This document shows, piece after piece, positions 43,917 to 56,298 of a stretch of 64,000 nt of DNA. A program made the position numbers and the translations under genes. Origin of the DNA: Clarireedia homoeocarpa. Its lineage: Eukaryota > Ascomycota > Leotiomycetes > Helotiales > Rutstroemiaceae. The stretch is taken from assembly GCA_001465935.1 (NCBI GenBank), contig LNKV01000010.1, forward strand, positions 310,001-374,000, read 5' to 3'. How positions within the stretch are numbered: position 1 is the first letter of the stretch; each line of letters opens with the position of its first letter. The notes beneath the pieces were generated by a model, which saw nothing but the letters and a program-made list of their open reading frames with translations, had not been told where the DNA came from and did no database searches.

Positions 43917-46900
43917 ATGAATAACAACGATGAGGAGGCTCTAAGCTCCGTTTACAAAAAGATTCAGCGCGAACGTGCGCTTCTCAATGCTGCGAACCAG
44001 ATGAGGCAGCAGACTCAAAATGAGCAAGTCCGATCCAGGTTAGATATTCAGATGCGCGAAGGCCGTCGAAATATCCAATACCTCGAGGAGCGCATGGCAG
44101 AATTACAAGTGCGGACGGAAAATCGAAGCGGTAGTGCGGGGAGTAATGGTGGTCCTGGTAGGCCATCTAGCACAGGGGCGGGCCTTCGCAGCGATAGAGA
44201 CGCACCACCTCCTACGCCACCAAAAGATGCAAGAGGCAATTATGTCGATCAGTCCGGTGCGGATCAAGGCGGTTATGGCACTCAGGAATACAGCCAAATT
44301 GGTGGACATGGTGACATGATGCCACCGAGGCATCCTTTTGCTCCTCCCGGGCCGGGTTCTAGCATACCTAAATCACGCCCGAACTTCACAAAGCTTGGTA
44401 AGTTCTTGATTGATAGTGTTGCGTACGACAGGAAACTGATAGCGATGCTTAGATCTGATCAAATATGATACTCCTTATCTTGGACCCCGGATCCAGCTCA
44501 TGCTTTCACAATTGGAGTTCAAGCTTAACGTTGAAAAACAGTATTTAAAGGGTATCGAGAAGATGGTTCAGTTGTATCAGATGGAGGGCGACAAGAAGAG
44601 CCGAGCTGATGCTGCTGGTCGTCGGATCGAGAGCAATCAAAAGATCCAGATCCTTAAACAGGCTCTGAAGCGATATGAAGATTTACATATAGATATGGAA
44701 AGCAACGCAGATGCTCCAGATGGTAAGATCCACCATGGACTAATGATTCGGGTTGCTAATGATCTCCGCAGATGACAGTATCAACACACCTAATATGCGA
44801 AAACCCTTGACGGGTCAACTCGTTATCCGCATACAAGCAGTTAAAGATGTCGACCATGCTACGACGAGCCGATTTGCTAGAGGTCCGGAAACATTTATTG
44901 CTGTAAAAGTAGAGGACAATGTTGTTGCACGAACGAAAACAACCCGAACTGATAGATGGGATGGGGAAACTCACAGCATATATGTTGACAAAGCGAATGA
45001 AATTGAGCTTACGGTGTACGACAAGCCAACCGACCATCCTTTACCAATCGGTCTGCTATGGATTAGGATATCGGATATTGTGGAAGAGATGAGACGAAAA
45101 AGGATTGAGGCAGAGATTAATAGCTCTGGTTGGGTGTCTGCAGATCGCATGGCTAGCAGTGGCGCTCCACCAGCACAATTTCCCATGAGCCCGGGCTCAA
45201 ACCAATTCCAACCGCCTCCAGGAAGTGTTGGTGGCCCACCACCAGCTGCATCTTCAGACCTTGGTCCGGGGGCTGGAGCAGTAGTCACAGCACAACCGAT
45301 CGATGCATGGTTTGCTCTGGAACCTAGTGGTGCGGTGCACCTCAACGTCTCGTTCACGAAACAGACGACAGATAGAAGACCATTTGACCTTGGACTCAAC
45401 CGTAAGGGTGCTATTCGTCAAAGAAAGGAGGAAGTTCACGAGATGTATGGACACAAGTTCGTGTCACAACAGTTTTACAACATTATGCGATGTGCACTGT
45501 GCGGAGATTTCCTCAAATATTCGGCAGGTATGCAGTGCGAGGACTGTAAATATACCTGTCATACCAAGTGTTACACACAAGTCGTTACGAAGTGTATCAG
45601 CAAATCCAACGCCGAGACCGACCCCGACGAGGAGAAGATCAATCATCGCATTCCTCATCGCTTCGAGAAGTTCTCGAATATGAGTGCAAATTGGTGTTGT
45701 CATTGTGGTTACATTCTGCCATTCGGCAAAAAGAATTGTAGAAAATGCTCTGGTAAGTGCTCGTCACCTGTTCTGGTACTTTTGTCGACTAACATCATTA
45801 GAATGTAATCTTACATGCCACGCCCAATGTGTTCATCTCGTACCGGACTTCTGTGGTATGTCCATGGCTGTCGCAAATGCGATTCTTGATGGCATGAGAA
45901 CCCAGAAGCGCCGACAAACTACTACACCTGGGAATCCGAGTGGTCCAACCCCAAGACCACCATCTAGAAAGGGCACTTCCGGCGAACAAGGCACGCCTCC
46001 GGATCAACGCAATTCCTATGGCTCTCCTGAAATGCCTCGACCTCCAAGAGCACAACCCAATGAGACTGGGTCCAGTGTCGAGGCAATCGAAGCTGCGAAG
46101 GCAATGTATGCTCATGTTACCACGTCGCCTCAACAACGACCTCCGGGACCCGATCGGACGTCTTCATCAAGCGCTACAGCCGCAGCCGCAGCTGCAATGG
46201 GTGGTAGCCGACAAACCCCTCCGAGAGAGCCCTATCAGCGATCGTCTACAGATTACGCTGGAGGTCGAAGAGGCTCTCATAATGAGGACAGCTCGTATGG
46301 CTCTCCTCCAAAGGTACAGATGCCCACACAACCAATTTACAACCCGGCAGCCTATGCAAATGTTAACAGCGGATTCCCTACTCAGGCTATGCCACAACTT
46401 CAGCCTTCTATGTTACCACCTCCTCCACCTTCCGCGCCTCTATACGCACCACCTTCGCAAGCACCACCTCCAGAAATTCCAATCCCCGAGCGGCAGCCAA
46501 TTCCTCAACCACAACAACAGCAGCAACAACAACAGCAGCAGCAGCAGCAGCAGCAACAGCAGGTTGCACCTCCACGAAAACAAGTTCCAGCAGCAAATGA
46601 TCCCGGTACTGGGCGCCGTATTGGTCTTGATCATTTCAATTTCCTTGCCGTTCTTGGGAAGGGTAACTTTGGTAAAGTTATGCTTGCGGAGACAAAGGCA
46701 ACCAAGCAACTTTATGCTATTAAGGTGTTGAAAAAGGAATTCATCATTGAGAACGATGAAGTAGAGAGCACTCGATCTGAAAAGAGAGTGTTCTTGATTG
46801 CCAACAAAGAACGACATCCGTTCTTACTGAGCCTCCACGCATGTTTCCAGACAGAAACTAGAGTTTACTTTGTGATGGAATATATCAGTGGTGGAGATTT

Positions 46901-47768
46901 GATGTTGCATATTCAACGTGGCCAATTCGGCACGAAGCGTGCTCAGTAAGTCTTTTCCCTTATACTCTTTTTTATTTGCTCAACTAACCATACGTAATAG
47001 GTTCTATGCTGCAGAAGTATGCTTGGCACTGAAATATTTCCACGAGAATGGTGTCATTTATCGTGATTTGAAACTGGACAACATTTTGTTGACTCTTGAC
47101 GGACACATCAAGATTGCTGATTACGGTCTATGTAAGGAAGAGATGTGGTATGGGTCGACGACGGGCACTTTCTGTGGTACTCCTGAATTCATGGCTCCAG
47201 AGGTAAGTTTGATCGAAAGCTTTTTACTACATACGCTAATGATTATAGATTTTGCTTGACAAAAAATACGGTCGAGCAGTCGATTGGTGGGCGTTCGGTG
47301 TTCTCATCTATCAAATGCTTTTGCAACAATCTCCGTTCCGTGGAGAGGACGAGGACGAAATTTACGATGCTATTCTTGCCGATGAACCTCTATATCCCAT
47401 TCACATGCCCCGCGACTCAGTGTCGATACTACAGAAGCTTCTGACACGTGAACCTGATCAACGTCTTGGAAGTGGGCCAACTGATGCTCAAGAAATTATG
47501 AGCCAACCTTTCTTTAGAAGCATCAACTGGGACGACGTTTACCACAAGCGAATTCAGCCACCCTTCCTCCCTACTATTACCAACGCTACCGATACTAGCA
47601 ACTTCGACTCCGAATTCACCAGTGTAACGCCTGTATTGACACCCGTACAGTCTGGTAAGTTATGTTCATTCTCCAATGCAAAGTATATGACTAATGAAAT
47701 TCCTAGTTCTATCACAAGCAATGCAAGAAGAATTCCGCGGCTTCTCATACTCTGCCGACTTCATATGA
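43917..47768 (+). CDS. PKC1: Protein kinase C, cell-wall integrity kinase
   Basis: Seven exons (43917-44397, 44453-44722, 44772-45752, 45802-46945, 47001-47202, 47249-47654, 47707-47768) give 1181 residues. Domains in order: HR1 repeat (about 1-65), HR1 (about 160-235), C2 (about 258-375), pseudosubstrate RKGAIRQRK (461-469, Ala in the Ser place), two C1 zinc domains (478-525 and 546-595), a Pro/Gln-rich hinge with a poly-Gln run, and an AGC kinase (from about 856). Catalytic residues: LGKGNFGKV loop, K885, D981 in YRDLKLDN, DYG instead of DFG at 999-1001, and TFCGTPE activation segment (T1015). The tail ends FRGFSYSADFI. PKC1 is activated by Rho1 and feeds the cell-wall MAP kinase cascade. 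The last coding exon has only 62 nt. Confidence 0.97.
46509..46564. repeat. CAA/CAG run encoding poly-Gln in PKC1
   Basis: Mixed CAA and CAG codons encode an almost pure Gln tract in the hinge between the C1 and kinase domains. Codon mixing should make it more stable than a pure triplet run. Confidence 0.9.
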
Positions 47769-48915
47769 GCAAGCGACCAGAATTAGACTCGCCGATCACG
47801 AATTCTTCTCCCTCTTCGATACAAGTACATCAATCTGTGTGAGCCTGGTGTTTCTTCCCAATTCTCTTGCATCTGGAAAACGCCTTTCCTTCACCAGTTA
47901 CATATGTGGAAGCAAGTGAGCAATTGGTATTTGTGTGGGACTCTTTGACCAGATATGATTGATGAGCAAGCAACAGGAGATTTTCACAAAAGCGAATCGG
48001 TTTTGGGAGGCTAATGTGGGTAGCTAGCCGTGGTGCATGGAGAGAGGATAAATGGAGCCGGCGGACGAAAATACGATGGGGTGATTGATGTGTGATGAAA
48101 ACGATACTCGGGACGAACGACCACTTTAGGGAAATGGGAAACTAATTAGGGGATACTTTTCACGTCAACCAGCCAGCCATTCATTCACTTTTTTGGCCTG
48201 CCCAAAGTAATGAATCGGGAGAATTGATTAGGAAGGAGGATGGGGAGCGTAGCAGGTCGGTGTGGATCTGACGTTATAGTATGTGATGTGATGTGATTTT
48301 GACGTGGCGGTGGTGGATGGGCCTGGTGCTCTCTCTACTCACGTAGGACCTACCTAATCGGCTTGCTATTATGAGTAGTATGGGAGGTTCTTTCTTACAT
48401 AGAGGAGAGGGTATATTGTGTGTGGGTTGATGGGTGGACAGACTGCTGGCGGATGGATGGTTGGAGTAGGAAAGGGCGAAAAAGAACACTTTTTAATAGT
48501 AGAATAAAATTCAATTGATTACTTACTTTCTTACGATAATATATTTATATCATATCGTTTGTCATGATGACAGTCACTATAAGTAGTGACCTATGAGTTA
48601 GGAGCGGTTTGGTTTGGTTTGAAAAACATTTTCATTCATGTTCGAGTGATGAGTTGATCTGGTGAGAAAGCGTAACAGGGAAGCAGATCTGCTTCAACTA
48701 GAATTGGAATTCTCTCTGGCCCCATTCAACGTGAATTCTCGTTTATCTAGATCATCATCTCTAACTATTCGTCCGTCATAATCATCAGATTCATTTGATA
48801 TCATTCATTCACCTCTCTTCCATTTCCATTTGCTATCCTCCCTTCTTTCCTAATGCAAACTCCTCAGCCTACTCCACCCCCACCCTCACCAACTCAAAAC
48901 ACCAGCAACATCTAT
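47769..48915. other. Convergent 3' region of PKC1 and prolyl-tRNA synthetase
   Basis: No coding signal is recognised. An AT-rich patch at 48490-48560 may hold transcript ends. Confidence 0.5.
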
Positions 48916-50667
48916 CTAGTAACTTCGTCCAAACATACAATATTTCTCAGCAAACGCACCACACTCCGGATTCAAGCACTTCGTCTCACCCTTGACCAAC
49001 CCTTCCGGCTGTCCAAATGGAATACACAGACTCTTCATTCCCATTGTAGGTACCTTCTTTCCATCCGGACCCACCTCATCGCTCGTATCACCCTTTGTAA
49101 GATCCTTGATCTTATCTTCGCACTTCTCCGCCAGACAGAAGGGGATGAGAACGACATTTTTGGCGTCAAGCGCAGGGACCACCTCGGCCCAGTCGTGAAT
49201 GACCAGACGGTGGGATCGGAACGATTCGTCGGCTTTTTTGTAAAGATCATTTTGGATGGTTTCGAGGAGGGTGGGGATTTCGGTTGTGAGGGATGAGAGG
49301 GAGATGGTGCCTTTCTCGCCGGTGTCGCGACGAGCGTAGGAGACGACTTCTTTGGCGGCATCTTTGGGGCCGTATTCGAGACGGAGTGGGACACCTTTGA
49401 GTTCCCAGTCGTTAAATTTCCAGGCCGGAGTGTATCCTTCGCGGATATCGTAGTCGGCTCGCACGCCAGCCTTCTTGAGGGTATCTTTAATGCTTTGGAG
49501 TTGATCGTAGTGCTTGGTCTTGTCCTCAGGGGTGGTGTTCTTGTTAATTCCCACGGGGATGAGAACGACTTGGAGTTTGGCTACGCGTGGTGGAAGAACC
49601 AGTCCTTGATCGTCACCGTGAATCATGACCATGACACCAATGACACGGGTGGACAACCCCCAAGAGTTTTGCCAGACGTGAAGATGCTTAGCCTTTTCGC
49701 CGCTCTTAGGAGCTGGATCTTCGACTGTGATGTCAAACATCTTACTAAAGTTTTGACCAAGGCAGTGAGAGGTTCCTCCCTGGATACCACGACCATTGGA
49801 TGGAATGTATCCTTCGACTGTGGTAGTGTAATATCCTCCTGCAAACTTCTCCTTTTCAGTTTTGCGGCCACGAACGACAGGAACAGCCAATAACTTTTCA
49901 TAAACTCCAGCATAGAACTCTAAAATTTGTAAGACTTCTTCTCCAGCAAGCTCCTCAGTAAGATGTGCGGTGTGGCCTTCTTGCCATAAGAATTCCCTAG
50001 CTCGCAAGAAAGGGGTTGTTTGTTTAGCTTCCCAACGAACGACACTGTTCCACTGATTCAATCGCAGAGGAAGATCTCGGTGACTTCGAATCCATTTTGC
50101 GTAGTATGGGTACATGACAGCTTCCGAGGTAGGACGAACAGCAACAGGAACCTCGAGGTCCTTATCACCACTTATATCAAGGTCAGTACATACACAAGCT
50201 TCTGAAGGGAGAAATGAGAAAACTCACGCCTTTGTTACCCAAGCAAGTTCAGGCGCAAATCCTTCAACATGGTCCTTCTCTTTCTCCAAGGACTTCGAAG
50301 ACAAAAACATAGGGAAACTAGCCTCCTCTACATCCAAAGTATCGATTTGTTCCTGAAACCATTTCCGAATCTCGCCCCAAATAAACATAGATTGAGGACG
50401 CAGAATGAAGAAACCTGCAATCTCGTTGTAATATTCAATCATCTCTGCCTTCAAGACGACCTCTTGGTACCATTGTGAGAAGTTTTCTGATTTCTTCACA
50501 GTGATACCAATAATATCGTCCGCCTTCTTTCCCCCCACCACAGGAAGCGCTGCTTGTTTGGCAGCCTTCGCCGCTTTTTCTGCGGCCATTTTGGCTTGCT
50601 TTTCTGCCTTTTTAATGGCGCTTTTGGATGCCTCTGCCGCGACTTCTGGGGTGTTTGAGTCCGCCAT
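48916..50667 (-). CDS. Prolyl-tRNA synthetase, cytosolic eukaryotic type
   Basis: Two exons (50667-50228 and 50170-48916; intron 57 nt) encode 564 residues. A Lys/Ala-rich N-terminal extension (about residues 15-45) precedes the class II catalytic core: NFSQWYQEVVLKAEMIEYY, the motif region with RPTSEAVMYPYY, RWEAKQTTPFLRAREFLWQEGH, and QGGTSHCLGQNFSKMF. The anticodon-binding domain has VVLIPVG, and the C-terminal zinc-type extension ends CLNPECGAFAEKYCMFGRSY. This is the eukaryote/archaea-type enzyme that charges tRNA-Pro with proline in the cytosol. No YbaK editing domain is present. It is divergent from CCT1 with about 340 bp between the ATGs. Confidence 0.95.
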
Positions 50668-51009
50668 GATTGCGATTGTTGGTGGTGGTTATTGTAGTTG
50701 CACAAACAGAGCTGAAGGGGATGTATATTTATATTTATGTTTGCAACGCAAGTGACTCCGACCTCCTTTGCCCCGCCCTAAACTGCACAGTATTGACTCC
50801 TCCCCGCCCAAAAATTAAGCGAAATGAATGTTCTTCGCCTTGGTGAGGGGTCATTCAAGGCCGAACGATTGGTAACTGCCTTCAATACAAGGCTTTTATC
50901 CAAAACTCAAAAATATTAGCGTGGAAAGCTCTCGCGTCTGTTTTCTCGCGACGACGAAGAATTATTAGGGAGAATAGACAATACTTCTTTCTTTCGGAAT
51001 ATCGACAAA
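50668..51009. promoter_or_regulatory. Divergent promoter of prolyl-tRNA synthetase and CCT1
   Basis: Only 342 bp separate the two ATGs, so promoters and leaders of both genes overlap. No specific operator can be identified. Confidence 0.5.
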
Positions 51010-52864
51010 ATGGGATCCCTCTTCGAGCAACCAAGAAACGCCGGAACTTTGTGTAAGATATCTGCGGGAGAATTCTGGCAGCACATGCTAATTCTTGGGC
51101 AGTCCTCGGCGGCCAAAAGATCAGTGGATCAGATATTCGGGACCAAAATGGTATGAATTTGGCAAGCTGTTTAAGGATTATTCACTGATATTTTGGCAGT
51201 TCTCGCAACCCAGGCTATTGCCAATGTTGTTAAAAGTTCATTTGGACCCAGCGGTTTAGACAAAATGATGGTGGACGATATAGGAGTACGGCTTCTAGAA
51301 CCTCAGAGCCACCCCACCAATCACTAACTTATGGCAGGATGTTACGGTCACAAATGATGGTGCAACTATCCTGAGTTTACTAGATGTCGAACATCCCGCG
51401 GGCAAGATTTTGGTTGATCTAGCACAACAACAAGACAAAGAGGTTGGAGATGGAACCACGTCTGTGGTTATTATTGCAGCAGAACTTCTCCGACGAGCCA
51501 ACGAACTTATGAAAAACCGAATACACCCCACCACCATTATTACTGGTTACCGTTTGGCACTCCGCGAAGCTGTCAAATATATGCATGAGAATATCAGCGT
51601 CAAGGTAGACCAGCTAGGCCGCGAATCTTTGATCAACATTGCCAAAACCTCCATGTCAAGTAAAATCATTGGATCAGATTCCGATTTCTTTGCAAACATG
51701 GTTGTGGATGCTATGCAAGCTGTCAAGACAACGAACAACCGACAAGAAGTCAAGTATCCTGTCAAGGCCGTCAATATCTTAAAAGCACATGGCAAAGGAT
51801 CGTTAGAGTCGATCTTGGTCAAGGGTTATGCATTAAATTGCACTGTGGCATCACAAGCGATGAAGACAAGAATTACAGATGCTAAGATTGCTGTTCTTGA
51901 TATGAATTTACAAAAAGAGAGGATGAAGCTGGGTGTGCACATCACCATTGACGACCCACAACAATTAGAACAGATTAGAGAACGAGAGGCTGGCATAGTC
52001 ATGGACCGAGTGGAGATGATTCTTAAGGCCGGAGCCAATGTTGTTTTAACAACAAAGGGTATTGATGATTTGTGCCTGAAGCTCTTCATTGAGAAGGGTG
52101 CCATGGCCGTCAGAAGATGCAAAAAGGAGGACCTCAGAAGAATAGCTAAGGCTACGGGAGCTACCCTTATCAGCTCTCTGTCTGATCTCAATGGCGATGA
52201 GAAATTCGAGGCGTCTTCATTAGGCCACGCCGAAGAAGTAGTCCAGGAGAGAATATCCGACGACGAGTGTATATTGGTCAAGGGTACCAAAGTCCACACA
52301 TCGGCATCGATCATCCTTCGCGGACCTAACGATTACCAACTCGACGAGATGGAAAGATCTGTTCATGACTCCTTGTGTGCAGTCAAGAGAACTTTAGAGA
52401 GCGGAAGCATTGTTCCAGGTGGTGGTGCTTGCGAAACAGCACTCCACATCTACCTCGAGGAATTTGCCGGTACTGTTGGTTCTAGAGAACAGCTTGCCAT
52501 TGGCGAGTTCGCTCAATCCCTCCTCGTGATCCCCAAAACCCTTGCCGTCAACGCCGCAAAAGACTCGTCGGACCTCGTAGCACAACTTCGTTCTCGACAT
52601 GCTCTCTCTCAGCGCATTCAAGATGGCGATGCCAATGAGGATGAGAAGACCGTTGCCAAAAAGAAGAACTACAAGAACTACGGCTTGGATTTGATGAAGG
52701 GCAAGGTAGTGGACGAGATTAAAGCGGGTGTATTGGAGCCCAGCATGAGCAAGATCCGACAACTGAAATCGGCCGTCGAAGCTTGTATTTCGATTATGAG
52801 AATAGATACCTTGATTAAGCTAGACCCGGAACAGAGGGCAGAGGATGATGGTCATGGACATTAA
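51010..52864 (+). CDS. CCT1: Chaperonin-containing TCP-1 subunit alpha
   Basis: Four exons (51010-51052, 51103-51150, 51200-51285, 51338-52864; introns 50, 49 and 52 nt) give 567 residues. The first three coding exons are very short. Group II chaperonin motifs are clear: FGPSGLDKMMVDD, TNDGATIL, VGDGTTSVVIIAAELL (GDGTT at 96-100 binds ATP phosphates), and IVPGGGACE near the C-terminal equatorial domain. The apical segment RERMKL region and VHTSASIILRGPNDYQLDE match the alpha subunit. CCT folds actin and tubulin in the cytosol as a 16-mer. The C-terminus ends EDDGHGH. Confidence 0.96.
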
Positions 52865-53325
52865 TGATTTGATCTGATAGATGAGAAATGGGTATGGCAT
52901 GATTGAACATGTAGCATTGTGGGTTATGGGAATGTGAATTAATCAAAAGCATTACCTGTATCTATTGATCGCTATTACATGCTGTCTCGAGTAAATTTGA
53001 CCTTCTGACGGAGCCCCCCCCCCTAGCTAGACCAGGGTTGAAATATAGGCTTTTGGGTGCTTTAAACACAAGCGTCCTCAAGATCTTTTGTACAACCAAG
53101 GAAGATATCAGGGCTACGGATATGTGGGAAATTGGTTCATTTTTTGAGGCAATATCATTTCTGATCTTTTGTACAGAGGCCAATACACGCTCCACCCCAT
53201 CTAAAAAGCGGCAAAGCTTCAAAAGTCTCTTTCTCTATCTCGGCTTTTCCAGGGGTCTCCCTTCCCACTGTATACAACTACAAGATCCCCTTCTTCCATT
53301 CCTTCTCTCTAATGCTTCCAAAATT
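52865..53325. other. Convergent 3' region of CCT1 and the Rieske gene
   Basis: Contains an 11-base C run near 53014. No coding signal; a plus-strand open frame overlaps the Rieske gene end antisense. Confidence 0.55.
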
Positions 53326-54341
53326 TTAACCAATAACCAAAGCTCCGTCTTCAGGGAAATCGTATTCCGGAATCTCTAAGTTCAGTGGAGCGGGTCCTTT
53401 TCTTATACGTCCAGAAATATCGTAGTGAGATCCGTGGCAGGGACAGAACCATCCACCGTAGTCACCGGCTTCACCGATGGGGACACATCCGAGATGTGTG
53501 CAGACACCTATCGGGTTACATATCAGTATAATATATTCTTCCTGTTAAAATAACTGCCCGGATAAAAGGCAAAGCACATACCAATCATGACCAACCATTC
53601 CGGCTTCTTAACACGGTCGGCGTCAGCTTGTGGATCTCTCAGCGATTCAACCTTGACGTTCTCAGCTTCCTTGATCTCATCTTCTGTTCGGTGTCGAATG
53701 AAGACGGGCTTGCCACGCCATTTGATAATGACCTATTTTGGATAAGTTAGCATTACCGCTATGAAAAACATACAGTACTGACAGATGGAGGTGGGGAAGT
53801 ACGTACGTTCTTGCCTTCTGGTATGGCGTTCAGGTCAACTTCAACCTTAGCCATGGCCAAGACATCGGCGGATGCAGACATGTTGACGAGGAAATCTGTA
53901 ATTCCGTGTCAGTATTCCACAGTACCGCAATGCCAACTCTCTAATGGCACTCCATCTGTATCTCGACCATGCACCTGCCCTTCCTACCCAATGCTTTCCC
54001 AACTCCTCAATTCATACGCCAAGTCATTTTATATCCCACATCCTACCCGCACAAAATTTAATGCACAACATACCTTGCACAGTAGCCTTTGCCCCCGCCG
54101 CAGTCAAAGCACCCATTGCGCCCACCATAAAGTACGAGTAAACCATATTCTGCACACCAGTCTTCTTGCTCTTGTATTTGCTAAAATCGGGAATCTTATT
54201 GAAGTCATGGGTAGTGGAACCAGCGGCGGCGGACGCACCGGCTTTGACTGGCGTGGTGGTCGACAGGGCGCGCAAGCCCATCTTTGAGATTGTGTGTGGT
54301 ACAGAGCGCATCATTGCGCGTGAGGCGATGAGTGATGCCAT
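53326..54341 (-). CDS. RIP1: Ubiquinol-cytochrome c reductase Rieske iron-sulphur subunit
   Basis: Four exons (54341-54074, 53895-53807, 53732-53582, 53507-53326) encode 229 residues. Introns are 178, 74 and 74 nt. The N-terminus is a mitochondrial presequence (MASLIASRAMMRSVPHTISKM). A membrane anchor follows (YSYFMVGAMGALTAAGAKATV), then the hinge with ASADVLAMAKVEVDL and the [2Fe-2S] domain with CTHLGC (172-177) and CPCHGS (191-196), which supply two Cys and two His ligands. It transfers electrons from ubiquinol to cytochrome c1 in complex III. The window also holds a BCS1-like ATPase, but that belongs to an expanded group and need not serve this subunit. Confidence 0.97.
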
Positions 54342-54781
54342 CGTGTGGTGGGTGGTGAGAGGAGAGGGTGGTAGGTGGTGGGATTGATTGGGACTCTGTA
54401 GGGTGGATTCGGAATTGAGATGGGTTGAAATTTGAGGTTGTTCGGTAACGTATCTGGGATTACCATGATGTGGCTTCTGATTGGCTGTGATGTTTAGAGC
54501 TTTGACTTTTGGTCGGAACAAGCTTGTTACCGTGCAATGGAATAGGTTCCTAGAATTCTTCAAAAATCACATAACATAAGATTATTTTACCAAAAATTAC
54601 AGTTCGTGCTTTGCTTTATAATTAAATATATTCTTATTAAGTTATTCAGATTAAATAATTTATTTATTTACTTGGTCTTTTTATACCAAAATCCCACTAG
54701 GCAACTTACTGTTTGTACTCTTTCCCATGGCATGGTTGAAGCATCTTAGTTCTGACGTCAATTCAACCACAATTGGATCCA
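54342..54781. other. Rieske promoter and FAD-oxidoreductase 3' region
   Basis: AT-rich at 54590-54680. No coding signal. Confidence 0.55.
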
Positions 54782-56298
54782 CTAGATGTTGAAACCTCCC
54801 GCCAGCAACATAACTCCGTCAGGGTCATATTGCTCTTGAATATCCCTCAGTCTCGCAGCATTGTTGGCTCCATAGATTTGGGCACCACCGTACGTGCTCA
54901 GCGCGTAGTTTGGATACGCAGGTGCATCTTCACTGTAAATGCCCTCCGCCTTGGCTACCGCGGTCAAATGGTCAATACTCTGCTGGATGATACCTCTCCA
55001 ATAGGCATCGTCGGTTGAAAGTGTCCAAGAGTAATAGATGTTGAGTGGCAGTGGTGAGTTTCCATGCGGGAAGGCGGAATCTGTGGCATATTGACCGTAG
55101 TTTCCGAAGGGCTCGATGTCGTAGGAGAGGAAAGTTCCTCCACGAAGGAGAGCAAGGGCACCATAGAATGATGATTCATTATAAACCGCGTTCATGAAGT
55201 TCGTCGTAAGGCCGGTAGTCATCATGGTATGGAATGCACCTCGGTGACCAGATTGGAGGTTTGAAGGTGTGACGGTGGAGAAGTCTGCAAACGATTGGGT
55301 CTTGACAATGGAAGTGACTCCTAGTCCAGCATTGTCATATGGAGTGAATGCTGCAGGCTTTGTGGGTCCGTCATAGAAAAGTAGAAGTATAGCACCAGAG
55401 AGAATTCCGCCGTTGATGGTAAGGATTACTTGTGCTTTCGGATCCGTGTTCGTTCTTTGGAACACATCAGTCGCATTGATGAGCGCAGGTATAGCATCAA
55501 TACCATAGATTTGGATACCCCCATAGACCATGTTTGGTTGGGGCACCGTCTTGAAAATGAAGCTGGTCACGATTCCGAATCGGTTCAACCCTCCTTTCAG
55601 CGCGAAGAATAAATCGGTGTTGGAAGAATCAACTTTTGTTATGGTGCCGTTTGGAAGGACGAGGTTGTAAGCAACAACGGTGTCGCAAGTGAGTCCGTAT
55701 TGATTGCTCAGCCATGAGTAACCACCACCTAGCGTAAAGCCTCCAACACCTGGACCCATTACACGCCCTCCCACGACATTGACACCCGAACCATCAAGCT
55801 TAGCGTAGGCATCAGTCCATCGCTATCGTCATGTTAGTATTGTCAAGATGCAAGCCGGGAGGGAGGGCTTACGATTCCGCTACCAATTTCTACGGTACTC
55901 TTGTCGTCGCTGAGTATGACTTGAGTCATCTTGCTCATGGAAATGAAGACTCCTGGGGTACTAGAAAACCCAGGGTTGGAAGCATGACCGCCAGACTTCA
56001 CGGCGAATGGAGTGCGTGTAGCTGCTATGATCTTCAGTGCGTTTGAGACATCCTGAGCATTCTCAACCTCAACGACACACATGGGTATCTGTGAGGAAGA
56101 AGTCATGTAATGTTCCGTGTCACTGGCGAAGTTAAGACTCAAAGGATAGATGACATCGCTAGTAACATTGCCGGCGATTTGTTGACAAACATTACTTCCG
56201 GCAAGCGTTTCTCCTATTGTGTCGAGCAGGTCTCGTCGTTCGGATATCACAGCAGCAGCGGCTACTGTGATGAGGGAAGGGAGGACTGAGTACCGCAT
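54782..56298 (-). CDS. Secreted FAD-linked oxidoreductase, berberine-bridge-enzyme type
   Basis: Two exons (56298-55873 and 55822-54782; intron 50 nt) give 488 residues. A signal peptide (MRYSVLPSLITVAAAAVIS) is visible. The FAD-binding PCMH domain has FAVKSGGHASNPGFSS, whose His is the usual covalent FAD attachment site, and the later loop GPGVGGFTLGGGYSWLSNQYGL. The second covalent-site Cys found in bicovalent enzymes is not seen in that loop. The C-terminal BBE region with an RDIQEQYDPDGVML-type stretch (usually Y-x-x-N/D) is present. Fungal members oxidise sugars, alcohols or secondary metabolites and release hydrogen peroxide. The substrate is unknown. Likely extracellular. Confidence 0.92.

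Noticed and set aside
50668..51009. Possible heat-shock elements in the CCT1 promoter
   Set aside because: TTC/GAA-like triplets near 50985-51000 do not have the regular 5-bp spacing of a heat-shock element.
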